Of a stretch of DNA of 64,000 bases, positions 34,685-42,529 are shown one piece after another. This DNA is from Hyphomicrobiales bacterium. Lineage in GTDB: Bacteria; Pseudomonadota; Alphaproteobacteria; Rhizobiales; Rhizobiaceae. The stretch covers positions 153,209 to 217,208 of the forward strand of contig UCII01000008.1 of the NCBI GenBank assembly GCA_900472485.1, read 5' to 3'. How positions within the stretch are numbered: position 1 is the first letter of the stretch; every line of letters starts with the position of its first letter. Position numbers and translations under genes: made by a program. The notes below the pieces were generated by a model that saw only the letters and a list, made by a program, of their open reading frames with translations, was not told where the DNA came from and ran no database searches.

Positions 34685-35275
34685 TCAATGTGCTGGTGCG
34701 AGCATCTCCAGGTTTCTTTCCTGTTTGATCTTGTGGTTTTGATCATGGTCGGCTTGCCGGGATTGTTCCAATTCAATGGCAAAAAGCTCGGCGGCGTGAC
34801 GGCCCAGCTGCGTTCTGTCGTCTTCGATGACGGCAGCTATCCGCCGAAACAATTCGGACTCGAAGCCGCCCGCGCTGTTCGAGACATTCGGCCGCGCAAG
34901 CCTTGCACCGCCATCCAATCTAATTGCCGAAACGTAGAACTCATCCTCGTAATCGGCACCTGCCAATGTCAATTCAGCGCGCCCATATAATAACAATCCG
35001 GTTTCCCAACGATCGCATAGGCGGATGCTGAGCTCATCAAACGAATATTCGCACGAAAATTCCCGAGCGTGCACCGTCATTCTCCCGCTTTTGCGAGCGA
35101 CGATATCTCGGCAATACCGATTCTCCTCAAGGTATCTATCGGTGCAAACATGAACGCATTCGGCTTTCTCGGCATGAATGACACTCTCCTTCGACGGCCT
35201 TGCGGCCTTTTCAATCGTTGCGCCTGGTGCGTCCGGTTTCGCTGACTTCGGGCGAGATCCTACGCTTGCGCTCAT
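34685..35275 (-). CDS. Hypothetical protein under the prophage 2 left operators
   Basis: A 196-residue protein. Residues 1-60 are Ser/Pro/Lys-rich with a CVHVCTDRYLEENRYCRDIV segment, and the middle 75 residues (RMTVHAREFSCEYSFDELSI, LLYGRAELTLAGADYEDEFY) form a beta-rich domain. The family is unknown. A TTGACA-type promoter with two operator-like repeats lies 43-72 bases upstream, so repressor control is likely. I take it as the leftmost recognisable gene of prophage 2. Confidence 0.6.
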   Translation of the reverse strand: MSASVGSRPKSAKPDAPGATIEKAARPSKESVIHAEKAECVHVCTDRYLEENRYCRDIVARKSGRMTVHAREFSCEYSFDELSIRLCDRWETGLLLYGRAELTLAGADYEDEFYVSAIRLDGGARLARPNVSNSAGGFESELFRRIAAVIEDDRTQLGRHAAELFAIELEQSRQADHDQNHKIKQERNLEMLAPAH

Positions 35276-35305
35276 TCCATTCAGGACCGATGGCTCCTAT
35301 CGATG

Positions 35306-35347
35306 AAATTGCCATTCAACACGATATATGTCAACATTATTTGTGTT
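35306..35347 (-). promoter_or_regulatory. Leftward promoter with two operator-like repeats
   Basis: Two adjacent 15-mers, AACACGATATATGTC (35318-35332) and AACATTATTTGTGTT (35333-35347), resemble the operators right of the repressor; the second differs from AACATAATTTGTGTT at one position. On the minus strand TTGACA (35334-35329) and CAATTT (35311-35306) are spaced by 17 bases and would drive the 34685-35275 gene. Repressor binding would cover the promoter. Confidence 0.7.
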
Positions 35348-35396
35348 TATATGCATGATTTGAACATCGAAGGTGTTTGGGGCCTATATTTCCTTT

Positions 35397-36185
35397 TTAT
35401 TTGCGGGCAATGTGGCCGCAGATTCTGCCGATAATGGTCAGTCGATCCAGCTCGACGGTGAAGGTCTCCAGGGCTGGATTGTCGGAAATGATCTTGACCT
35501 GGCCCGGATGGGTGAAGGGAACTCGCTGCAGGCGCTTGATCTGCGGTTCCGTGTAACCGTCGCTGATCGCGTAGACGGTATCAGTGGTCATTTGATTCTG
35601 TGAGAGATCGACGATGACGCGATCGCCCGGCATGTAGGTGGGCTGCATGGAATCGCCGACGACTTCCATGATGATCGTGTGGTTCGGCGAAGCCTTTGCC
35701 TCGTTTCGTAGATAGCCGGTGGGGATAAGCCATTCCGCGACGATCTTATGCCCGGCGACATTGCCTGAGCCGACGGGGAGGTTGATGACTTCGCCGACAA
35801 TGCCGCTACCGGCGCCGAGCTTGACGTCCACCTCGGGCGTTGCACCTTCTATATGCGGCTTCCAGTGCTCGCGGCTGTAGCTGAGTTCGTCGTCACTCTC
35901 GGCAAATCCGTCCTGATCCTGCTCGTCCGGGTCGAATGACATGACGATGTTCGGCGACGGACGGGCGGCTTGGCGCAGGCCTTCGCCAGTCAGCAGATAG
36001 GCCGCCGTCGTGCCGAATTTCTTCGCATAGCGATTGGCGACTTCGGCGCTGAATTCGTTCTGGCCGTTTTCATGCGCGCGATAGGTGGACAGGCTCACGC
36101 CCAGCGCTTCTGCCGCCTTTGTGGCTGATGGATAATTTGCGGCTTCGCGCGCCGCTCTCAGTCGTTCGCCCATGGATTTCTGCAT
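35397..36185 (-). CDS. Prophage repressor, HTH plus S24 peptidase (LexA/CI-like)
   Basis: A 262-residue repressor. The N-terminal HTH (residues 20-41, ATKAAEALGVSLSTYRAHENG) binds the operators. The C-terminal domain carries the autoproteolysis dyad: Ser179 in GDSMQPT and Lys217 in PQIKRLQRV, so RecA-stimulated self-cleavage and SOS induction are expected. AAGGG lies upstream of ATG 36185. It is flanked on both sides by matching operators, and faces the early genes across a divergent promoter region. Confidence 0.92.
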   Translation of the reverse strand: MQKSMGERLRAAREAANYPSATKAAEALGVSLSTYRAHENGQNEFSAEVANRYAKKFGTTAAYLLTGEGLRQAARPSPNIVMSFDPDEQDQDGFAESDDELSYSREHWKPHIEGATPEVDVKLGAGSGIVGEVINLPVGSGNVAGHKIVAEWLIPTGYLRNEAKASPNHTIIMEVVGDSMQPTYMPGDRVIVDLSQNQMTTDTVYAISDGYTEPQIKRLQRVPFTHPGQVKIISDNPALETFTVELDRLTIIGRICGHIARK

Positions 36186-36208
36186 CTTTTGACCCTTGCA
36201 AAATTTCC

Positions 36209-36256
36209 AACATAAATCATGTTGACATTGCGATTATTATCAACATAATTTGTGTT
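36209..36256 (+). promoter_or_regulatory. Rightward early promoter with two operators
   Basis: TTGACA (36222-36227), a 16-base spacer and CATAAT (36244-36249) form a near-consensus promoter for the early genes. Operator 1, AACATAAATCATGTT (36209-36223), a perfect inverted repeat of AACAT/ATGTT, overlaps the -35. Operator 2, AACATAATTTGTGTT (36242-36256), covers the -10. On the minus strand TTGATA with 16 bases to CATGAT could serve the repressor gene itself, so the same operators would also autoregulate it. Confidence 0.78.
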
Positions 36257-36343
36257 TATCAAGATGCCGACTGCGGAAAGCGCTTTTTGGCAGGTGAGCG
36301 GTCTGACGCGGTACGCGACAGACAATGTTTTGGAGGTGAAGTC

Positions 36344-36550
36344 ATGGTCATAGGCAGCGGGAGCAGGAGGGCAGCGTCGCGGGCTGGATATTTCGACCGC
36401 TTCTGGGGGTGCCCAGGATGCTTCCGAATTCTGTCGATCGCGGAAATCATTGAGCTGCATTGTGAGAGTTGTGCTGTAGCCGTCGAGCCTGCGGAAATGG
36501 CTGAGGCAAAGCCTTTATCCGAGGCAGCTGACCAGGAGATGCTGCCATGA
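36344..36550 (+). CDS. Small zinc-ribbon-like early protein
   Basis: A 68-residue protein from ATG 36344 with GGAGG upstream, the first gene after the rightward promoter. WGCPGCFRILSI and LHCESC give a CxxC...CxxC arrangement suited to a zinc ribbon, similar to the Cro or early-regulator position of other phages. The stop overlaps the next start by four bases. Function unknown; a DNA- or RNA-binding accessory role is likely. Confidence 0.65.
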   Translation: MVIGSGSRRAASRAGYFDRFWGCPGCFRILSIAEIIELHCESCAVAVEPAEMAEAKPLSEAADQEMLP

Positions 36551-36771
36551 TCGAGATGCTTCAGGGCCTTCTTGCTTGCATCGGCGCGGCGTTGTTTTTC
36601 GCCGCTATGCTGATCGCAATAAAGTCCGTCATTTGGAAATCGCCAATACCATCCCCTGAGGATGGGGACTTCGGTGCTCCGGAGGGAGACCAAATTCATT
36701 TCCGCATTGTCGAAGCGCCCACGCTTGAGCCCAGAGACCCGGCACGGCCGACGAAGCAGCTCAGGCCGTAG
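36547..36771 (+). CDS. Small membrane protein of the early region
   Basis: A 74-residue protein with one membrane helix (residues 5-27, LQGLLACIGAALFFAAMLIA) and a Pro/Asp-rich cytoplasmic or periplasmic tail. It overlaps the zinc-ribbon gene by four bases, so the two are co-translated. Function unknown; exclusion or interference with host envelope functions is conceivable. Confidence 0.62.
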   Translation: MIEMLQGLLACIGAALFFAAMLIAIKSVIWKSPIPSPEDGDFGAPEGDQIHFRIVEAPTLEPRDPARPTKQLRP

Positions 36772-36846
36772 GCGGGCACCGGAACGTTACAACTCAATCG
36801 GAAACTCTAGAAATAGACCCGGCCAAGCGAGCCGGGGGAGGTTGTT

Positions 36847-37131
36847 ATGAACGAATTTCAAATCGGAACAGAAGCCGTTGCCGGCGGTCATCTCGGCTGG
36901 ATTCGCAAGGTTCACCGGGCGACAAACGAGATCCTCCGCGATTGTCGAGGTGAACCGATTGTCTTTGCGACGCAGGATGCTGCGAAGGCTGCGGCGGGCG
37001 AGGCGATGGTCGCCTATCTCAATACGCCCATGCTGCGCGACGGAGCGCGGGTCGAAGCCCTTTCCAAGGCTGAGGCCTTCTTCAAGCCCAAATCGGCCAA
37101 AATCGCCGGTGCGGCCGAAGGCGTCATGTGA
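36847..37131 (+). CDS. Hypothetical early protein
   Basis: A 94-residue protein with GGGGGAGG upstream of ATG 36847. It has a small beta-rich half (GHLGWIRKVHRATNEILRD) and an alanine-rich helical half (TQDAAKAAAGEAMVAYLNTP). No family recognised. It lies in the early operon between the membrane protein and the 37186 gene. Confidence 0.65.
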   Translation: MNEFQIGTEAVAGGHLGWIRKVHRATNEILRDCRGEPIVFATQDAAKAAAGEAMVAYLNTPMLRDGARVEALSKAEAFFKPKSAKIAGAAEGVM

Positions 37132-37185
37132 TCTCACAGGAATGGAAGAGGCATGAAATTCACCAGCGAAAGGAGTTAAACTGTC

Positions 37186-38118
37186 ATGACCAAAGGCAGG
37201 CTAGACCTTCTTCTCGATGGGCTCGGCATCAAGCTGGTTCCCGTCCATCGGCGCCGCGCACCTGCGGAGAGTCACGCGCGCGGCACGATGCAGGAAATCC
37301 GAGGCCGCTACGGCGATGGCCATCTGGTCTTCGTTCTGCGATGTATCCGGCAGACCGGGAACAATCGCGACGAGCTCTGGTCGGACACGATCGGTGCCAT
37401 ATCCGATGTTCTGGCGCAGCGCGAGGATTGGGCGCTGCAGCGTCCAGGTGATCTCTTGGGCGCCTTCGACGACATCGCGCTTGCCACATTGCGCACGGAT
37501 GCGGTGGCGCGGCGGCCCTGGCCCGTTCGGGCGACATTGCGAACGCTGATTTATCAGGAATTGGAGAAACGACTTGATGCACCGGTCCGCCTTGCAGTTT
37601 CACGACCTGTCCCGTCGTGCGGCCGAGATCGCCGACTTGAGCCTGATCATCCGGGCGCGTTTCGTCGAGGCTGCCGATACGATGGTTCACCTCGATGTAC
37701 GCGGCGTCCGGCCCGACAGGATGCGAACGCTCTGGCCGGAGGTTTTGCCCGAGCCGATGGATCACGCCGATATCCGCATTCGCTATCGTCCGAGCGCTGC
37801 GGCAATCAGCCGGGCAGAAGAGGTCTTGCAGGAATGGCTGCGCGTTCATGTGGGGGACGAGGAGCGGCGTATCCTGCTTTCGCGATGGTCCGTTTGCCTT
37901 GCTGCCCCTTATATTGCCGGTTCGTTTCGAGATTTCTGCGCTCGTACCGGACGCGTCCGGCGCACCGCCGAACGGCGCATTCAGAGCGAATTCCAGACGC
38001 TTGCGAGTGTGCTTCTCGCTGCTTCGCCCATGCTGCAGGAGCCGGATTGGTCGCGCATATCGCCGATGATGTCGAATGCGTCTGGCGGGCTCGACCGGGT
38101 AAAGCCCAAGGTGCCTGA
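37186..38118 (+). CDS. Hypothetical early protein, 3' end uncertain
   Basis: The first about 130 residues look genuine: MTKGRLDLLLDGLGIKLVPV and IRGRYGDGHLVFVLRCIRQT with NNRDELWSDTIGAI belong to a family of small proteins I remember before DUF6362 genes in rhizobial phages. Family members should end near 37577, at the start of the next gene. This frame lacks that stop and reads on for another 545 bases through the DUF6362 gene in another frame, giving an Arg/Pro-rich tail typical of non-coding translation. A one-base frameshift near 37500-37575 or a real read-through is possible. Confidence 0.55.
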   Translation: MTKGRLDLLLDGLGIKLVPVHRRRAPAESHARGTMQEIRGRYGDGHLVFVLRCIRQTGNNRDELWSDTIGAISDVLAQREDWALQRPGDLLGAFDDIALATLRTDAVARRPWPVRATLRTLIYQELEKRLDAPVRLAVSRPVPSCGRDRRLEPDHPGAFRRGCRYDGSPRCTRRPARQDANALAGGFARADGSRRYPHSLSSERCGNQPGRRGLAGMAARSCGGRGAAYPAFAMVRLPCCPLYCRFVSRFLRSYRTRPAHRRTAHSERIPDACECASRCFAHAAGAGLVAHIADDVECVWRARPGKAQGA

Positions 38119-38242
38119 ACGTGAAACACATTGGCTACCAGATGATGCGCGGCCTATCTTCGATGCAGAAAGTCCTGAACTTGCCGAACTGGCTAAACGA
38201 CTGGAGCGCGGGAACCGCCGGCGCGCCAGGATGAAAGCCTGA
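37577..38242 (+). CDS. DUF6362-like early protein
   Basis: A 221-residue protein from ATG 37577 (TTG 37574 is the alternative). PDRMRTLWPEVLPEPMDHAD, then AAISRAEEVLQEWLR and RTGRVRRTAERRIQSEF, follow the order seen in the DUF6362 family: a WPE motif, a 'ISR.EE.L.W' helix and a helix-turn-helix-like 'R..R.TA..R' end. It sits just before the packaging genes and may regulate late genes, but that is not proven. Confidence 0.7.
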   Translation: MHRSALQFHDLSRRAAEIADLSLIIRARFVEAADTMVHLDVRGVRPDRMRTLWPEVLPEPMDHADIRIRYRPSAAAISRAEEVLQEWLRVHVGDEERRILLSRWSVCLAAPYIAGSFRDFCARTGRVRRTAERRIQSEFQTLASVLLAASPMLQEPDWSRISPMMSNASGGLDRVKPKVPERETHWLPDDARPIFDAESPELAELAKRLERGNRRRARMKA

Positions 38243-38311
38243 GCCATCACAATGATGCGGTCCGAACCCGCGATCATTGTGATGTGCAGATATCTCCGAT
38301 TGGTGACTTAT

Positions 38312-39010
38312 TTACCCCAGTGCAAAGACGCCGGCTGGGCGAGTCTTTGTGGTGACCTCGCCGAAGTCGGGGACAGTGTATTCTGCCAGCAAGCGAAGGC
38401 GCGATGTCGGCAGATGAACTCGCCATGGATCGCCGATCAGAATCATGATTTCCCGAGCCAGACAGCGATCCAGAAATGCGATGACGTTTCCCGCAAGCGC
38501 TGCTTCATAGAAAAGATCCCCGACGCATATGACGTCGACGTCAGGCGGCTCGCTTTTCGTCAAGTCGGCGAGTAGGGAATCGATCGTCACGTCATTGAGT
38601 GCGGCATTGAGCTCGATAGCTGCGATTGCATAGGGATCGATGTCGGCGGCATACACTTTCGCGGCGCCTGCCTTTGCAGCGGCAATCCCGACCATTCCCG
38701 AACCGGCGCCGAGATCTAATACGCGGCGACCCGCCACACTTTCGGGCCTGTCGAGAAGATAACGAGCCAGAACCAGACCTCCTCCCCAGTAATGCGCCCA
38801 GTAAGGTGAGCCGAACTGCGGATCTTGTTCCGCAAGGCGCCGCAGCCCGCTTTGTGGGCCTGCTTTGTGCAGGCGAATATCCGGGATACCGGGAACAGGC
38901 AGGACCGGGAGGTTGGCGGCGATGAACCGCCGAACCCAATCCCGGCTGACGGGACCATCCGAACTGCTGTTTCGTCTCGCCGAGATTCCTGTCGGCTGGC
39001 CTTTGCGCAT
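38312..39010 (-). CDS. SAM-dependent methyltransferase (ETFBKMT-like)
   Basis: A 232-residue class I methyltransferase. FGSPYWAHYWGGGLVLARYL, motif I VLDLGAGSGMVGI, motif II-like VYAADIDPYA and GDLFYE match the lysine-methyltransferase group that modifies electron-transfer flavoprotein beta or related proteins. It is on the minus strand between the early and packaging genes, and has an own promoter region. Substrate unproven. It is likely cargo captured from a host. Confidence 0.75.
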   Translation of the reverse strand: MRKGQPTGISARRNSSSDGPVSRDWVRRFIAANLPVLPVPGIPDIRLHKAGPQSGLRRLAEQDPQFGSPYWAHYWGGGLVLARYLLDRPESVAGRRVLDLGAGSGMVGIAAAKAGAAKVYAADIDPYAIAAIELNAALNDVTIDSLLADLTKSEPPDVDVICVGDLFYEAALAGNVIAFLDRCLAREIMILIGDPWRVHLPTSRLRLLAEYTVPDFGEVTTKTRPAGVFALG

Positions 39011-39224
39011 CTTGAGTATTTTCGCGAATTGAGGGCTAGATCGTTTAGTTCGTCGGACTGGAGAATCCGATATTTACGGGGAATTTCAATTGGTTATTTG
39101 TAGCCCCCGCCAAAATCCTCATTCCTTGCGCGCTGATCGCCCTTCAAGGGTGTCGCCAACTCGACCGAAATGAGGTATCTATTTTGGCATGATGAGAACA
39201 GTTGCAGCGACGCACTGTCGACCG

Positions 39225-39247
39225 CAAGCGATGTTTTAAACCGCTTG
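39225..39247. promoter_or_regulatory. Nested dyad upstream of the terminase genes
   Basis: CAAGCG (39225-39230) and CGCTTG (39242-39247) flank an inner near-palindrome GTTTTAAAC, followed by TTTTCTTT. It may be a terminator of the early transcript or an operator for a late regulator. It lies 35 bases before the small terminase ATG at 39282. Confidence 0.45.
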
Positions 39248-39281
39248 TTTTCTTTCAAAATTCCATCGGAAATCATGAAGC

Positions 39282-39629
39282 ATGACCAATGCCGACAAGC
39301 CAGTCGCGCCGCGCAAACCGCGTGCGCGCCGTCGCACGGTCGCTTCCGTCGAAGATACGCCGCTTGATTACATGCTGAAAGTGATGCGCGACGACGAGGC
39401 GGACCAGAAGCGGCGCGATGAAATGGCAAAGATAGCGGCCTCCTATGTTCATCAGAAACCTAGCGAGCGCTCCGGCGCCGGGACCAAAGGAGGTCGCGGC
39501 GTCACCATCGACCTAACCAATGCCACGGATGAGCAGCTTGCGATACTCGAATCCCTCTTCGGTCCGCTTGCCGGATCCGGCGACGATGATGGTGGCGATA
39601 CGGGAGGAGAAGGCGAGGCGAAGAGCTGA
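39282..39629 (+). CDS. Terminase small subunit (putative)
   Basis: A 115-residue protein with an Arg/Lys-rich N-terminus (RKPRARRRTVASV), a helical middle (YMLKVMRDDEADQKRRDEMA), and an acidic disordered end (DDDGGDTGGEGEAKS). Such proteins regularly precede rhizobial large terminases. A short nested overlap of about 44 bases with the large subunit is typical. DNA recognition is inferred from place, not motif. Confidence 0.72.
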   Translation: MTNADKPVAPRKPRARRRTVASVEDTPLDYMLKVMRDDEADQKRRDEMAKIAASYVHQKPSERSGAGTKGGRGVTIDLTNATDEQLAILESLFGPLAGSGDDDGGDTGGEGEAKS

Positions 39630-41070
39630 GCGCGAGCAAGCCGCGCATGCCAGGCAGCTTGCGATGGACGCGGAGCAAATTCGTGCCAACTGCCAGTCGT
39701 TGAGCGGGTTCGTGCGAGAGGCCTGGCACGTCGTCGAGCCTTCCGTTGACTATGTTCATGGCTGGCATATCGATGCCATCTGCCAACATCTTGAAGCAGT
39801 AACTTCGGGCGAGATTACCCGGCTGCTGATCAACGTGCCGCCGGGCACGATGAAGTCGCTTCTCTGCGGCGTGTTCTGGCCGGCCTGGGAATGGGGGCCG
39901 AAAGGCAAGCCGCAGCTGCGCTATCTCGGCGCCTCCTATTCGGAACATTACGCCAAGCGCGACAACAGGCGCATGCGTGACCTCGTTGCCTCCGAATGGT
40001 ATCAGGCGCTTTGGGGTGACGTCGTCAAGCTGACGAGAACGGGCGAGATGGCTTTCGCCAATACCCGCACGGGCTCGCGGCAGGGTGTGCCGTTCTCGAG
40101 GTTGACCGGAGGTCGTGGTGATCGCGTCATTATCGACGATCCGCATTCTGTGGATGGGGCGGAATCCGAGGCCGAGCGCCTGTCCGCGGTCCGCACCTTT
40201 CGGGAATCCGTCCCGACGCGGCTCAACGACCCCCAGCGCTCGGCAATTGTCGTCGTGATGCAGCGGCTGCATGAGGCGGATGTTTCCGGGACGATCCTCG
40301 CGCTTGGGCTCGGCTACGAACACCTGATGCTGCCGATGGAATTCGAGCCGGAGCGCCGTTGCCGGACCTCGATCGGATTTGTCGATCCTAGAACTGAGGA
40401 GGGCGAACTGCTTTTTCCGCAGCGTTTTCCTCGTGCGGTGGTCGAGCGAGACAAGATTCCGTTGGGCTCCTATGCGGTGGCCGGCCAGTTCCAGCAACGG
40501 CCGGCGCCCCGCTCCGGTGGTTTGTTTCAGCGCGGGGATTTCGAAATCGTCGAGGCACTGCCTTCCGGTGCGAAGCGTTGTCGTGCCTGGGATTTTGCCG
40601 CTTCGAAAGCGCGTCCCGGTCGCAAGCCAGACTGGACCGTTGGTCTGCGCATGGCTTTGGTCGGTGGTGTTTTCTATGTCGAAACCGTCGCGCGAGGGCG
40701 CTGGTCGCCCGCCGAGGTGGAGCGCAATCTCAGGAACACTGCGTCGCAGGACGGGCCGACGGTGACGATCCGCATGCCGCAGGATCCCGGTGCAGCCGGC
40801 AAGGCTGATGCGGAAACCAAGATCAAGCTGCTCGCGGGCTTTCCTGTAAAAGCCATATCACCAACCGGCGACAAGGCGACGCGCGCCAAACCCGCCTCGG
40901 CGCAGGCCGAAGCGGGAAACGTCAAGCTTTTGCGTGGGGATTGGAATGAAGCATTTCTCGACGAGATCTGTGCCTTTCCGAACGGGCAGTTCGACGACCA
41001 GGTCGATGCCTTCGCCGATGCGTTGAACGAACTCGCGCTGAGCTCATCTTTCAGCTTCAGCAACTTCTAG
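39586..41070 (+). CDS. Terminase large subunit
   Basis: A 494-residue large terminase, with start at ATG 39586 (39520 is a longer frame). Walker A-like VPPGTMKS (84-91), Walker B RVIIDDPHS and the coupling region VVMQRLHEADVSG make the packaging ATPase. The nuclease domain has AWDFAASKARP and CAFPNGQFDDQVDAFADAL with acidic metal ligands. It cuts and packages DNA at the portal. It overlaps the small subunit gene. Confidence 0.9.
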   Translation: MMVAIREEKARRRAEREQAAHARQLAMDAEQIRANCQSLSGFVREAWHVVEPSVDYVHGWHIDAICQHLEAVTSGEITRLLINVPPGTMKSLLCGVFWPAWEWGPKGKPQLRYLGASYSEHYAKRDNRRMRDLVASEWYQALWGDVVKLTRTGEMAFANTRTGSRQGVPFSRLTGGRGDRVIIDDPHSVDGAESEAERLSAVRTFRESVPTRLNDPQRSAIVVVMQRLHEADVSGTILALGLGYEHLMLPMEFEPERRCRTSIGFVDPRTEEGELLFPQRFPRAVVERDKIPLGSYAVAGQFQQRPAPRSGGLFQRGDFEIVEALPSGAKRCRAWDFAASKARPGRKPDWTVGLRMALVGGVFYVETVARGRWSPAEVERNLRNTASQDGPTVTIRMPQDPGAAGKADAETKIKLLAGFPVKAISPTGDKATRAKPASAQAEAGNVKLLRGDWNEAFLDEICAFPNGQFDDQVDAFADALNELALSSSFSFSNF

Positions 41071-41117
41071 GCTCGCTCGGGCGAGCTTCTTCATCACATG
41101 ACATCAAAGGACAATCC

Positions 41118-42428
41118 ATGGGGCAGGTATTCTCGATGGTTCGCGACGGATTGGTGAGCCTTGCATCCCGCATGGGCACCGATCGCGACAAGGCGGCATC
41201 GGTTTTCTACACGCAGCCTATCTTGACGGACGAACAGATCATAGCCGCCTATCGCGGCTCCTGGCTGCCGCGCAAGATCATCGACATTCCGGCTCTCGAT
41301 AGCTGCCGGAAATGGCGAAACTGGCAAGCATCGAGCGATCAGATCGGATTGATCGAAGCGGAGGAACGCCGTCTCAATCTGCGCGGCAAAGTGCTGGAAG
41401 CAGCGACGAAAGCGCGTCTCTTCGGTGGCGCCGCTCTCTTTATCGGGTCCGAGGATGGCGATCCGGCACGGCCGTTGGGGATAGAGCGGATCGGAAAGGA
41501 TGGCCTCAAACATTTGACGGTACTGACGCGTCGCCAATTGGCTGCTGGCGATATTGATAGTGATCCGACCTCGGAATGGTATGGCACGCCGAAATTCTAC
41601 ACGTTGACCGGTGCTAATGGCATGCAGGTCACCATCCATCCGTCTCGGCTCGCCATCTTCAAAGGTGCGATGACGCCGAATGAAGAGTTTGGAGGAATGA
41701 GTAATCAGGCTTGGGGCGAAAGCGTGCTTGCCGCGACCTTCGACGCGATCAAGAACGCAGACAGCACGGCGGCCAATATTGCCAGCCTCGTCTTTGAGGC
41801 GAAGATCGACATCGTCAAGGTCCCGCAATTCTCCGCCAACATCGGCAATCAGGCCTACGAAGATGCCGTGCTGCGCCGCTACGCGCTCGCCAACACCATC
41901 AAAGGGGTCAATGGCACGCTGATCCTCGACGCCGAAGAGGAGTATGACAGCAAGAGCGCGTCGCTGTCCGGCCTCACGGATATCCTGATGGCCTTCCTGC
42001 AGATCGTTGCCGGTGCGGCCGATATTCCGGTCACCCGATTGCTCGGTCAGTCTCCCGCCGGAATGAACGCGACCGGTACGGCCGATATGAAAAACTATCA
42101 TGACCGGATCCAGGCCATTCAGGAGCTGGACTATACGCCGGCAATGTCCCGGCTTGACGAGTGTCTCATCCGCTCTGCCACCGGTTCGCGCGATCCCGCC
42201 ATCTATTCGACCTGGGCTCCTCTGGAGCAGATGAGTGAGAAGGAGCGGGCAGATATCTTCAAGACAAAGGCTGAGGCGGCGCGAGCCTTGTATGGCTCAA
42301 CTCAGGGAGAGGAAATTATTCCTCGTCAGGCTCTCTCTGAAGCCTTGCTGAATGCTTTTTTAGAAGATGGATCGTTGCCGGGACTGGAGGCGGCAGCAAG
42401 GGCACCCGACCGACCTGGCGACGCCTAA
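41118..42428 (+). CDS. Portal protein (DUF1073/anti-CBASS Acb1-like N-terminal family)
   Basis: A 436-residue portal of the DUF1073 group. Landmarks are RGSWLPRKIIDIPALDSCRK near the start and LLGQSPAGMNATGTADMKNY in the last third, where the 'GQ.P.GMN..G..D..NY' run is the family signature. Some databases attach the name anti-CBASS Acb1-like to this family because of an N-terminal domain match, but the position after terminase and before the capsid protease supports a portal. AAAGGA lies upstream of ATG 41118. Confidence 0.88.
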   Translation: MGQVFSMVRDGLVSLASRMGTDRDKAASVFYTQPILTDEQIIAAYRGSWLPRKIIDIPALDSCRKWRNWQASSDQIGLIEAEERRLNLRGKVLEAATKARLFGGAALFIGSEDGDPARPLGIERIGKDGLKHLTVLTRRQLAAGDIDSDPTSEWYGTPKFYTLTGANGMQVTIHPSRLAIFKGAMTPNEEFGGMSNQAWGESVLAATFDAIKNADSTAANIASLVFEAKIDIVKVPQFSANIGNQAYEDAVLRRYALANTIKGVNGTLILDAEEEYDSKSASLSGLTDILMAFLQIVAGAADIPVTRLLGQSPAGMNATGTADMKNYHDRIQAIQELDYTPAMSRLDECLIRSATGSRDPAIYSTWAPLEQMSEKERADIFKTKAEAARALYGSTQGEEIIPRQALSEALLNAFLEDGSLPGLEAAARAPDRPGDA

Positions 42429-42529
42429 CGCCGCACAGTCCTCAGCGTATAACCAACGAATAAACCGCTTCACCGAGCGGAACGGCTTTCACCCGAACCA
42501 CATCGGCTTCGGCCAGGAGAAATCCCAAC

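Noticed and set aside
41118..42428. Considered an anti-CBASS nuclease (Acb1)
   Set aside because: The DUF1073 family carries that name in some annotations, but location, length and conserved GQSPAGMN region support a portal protein.
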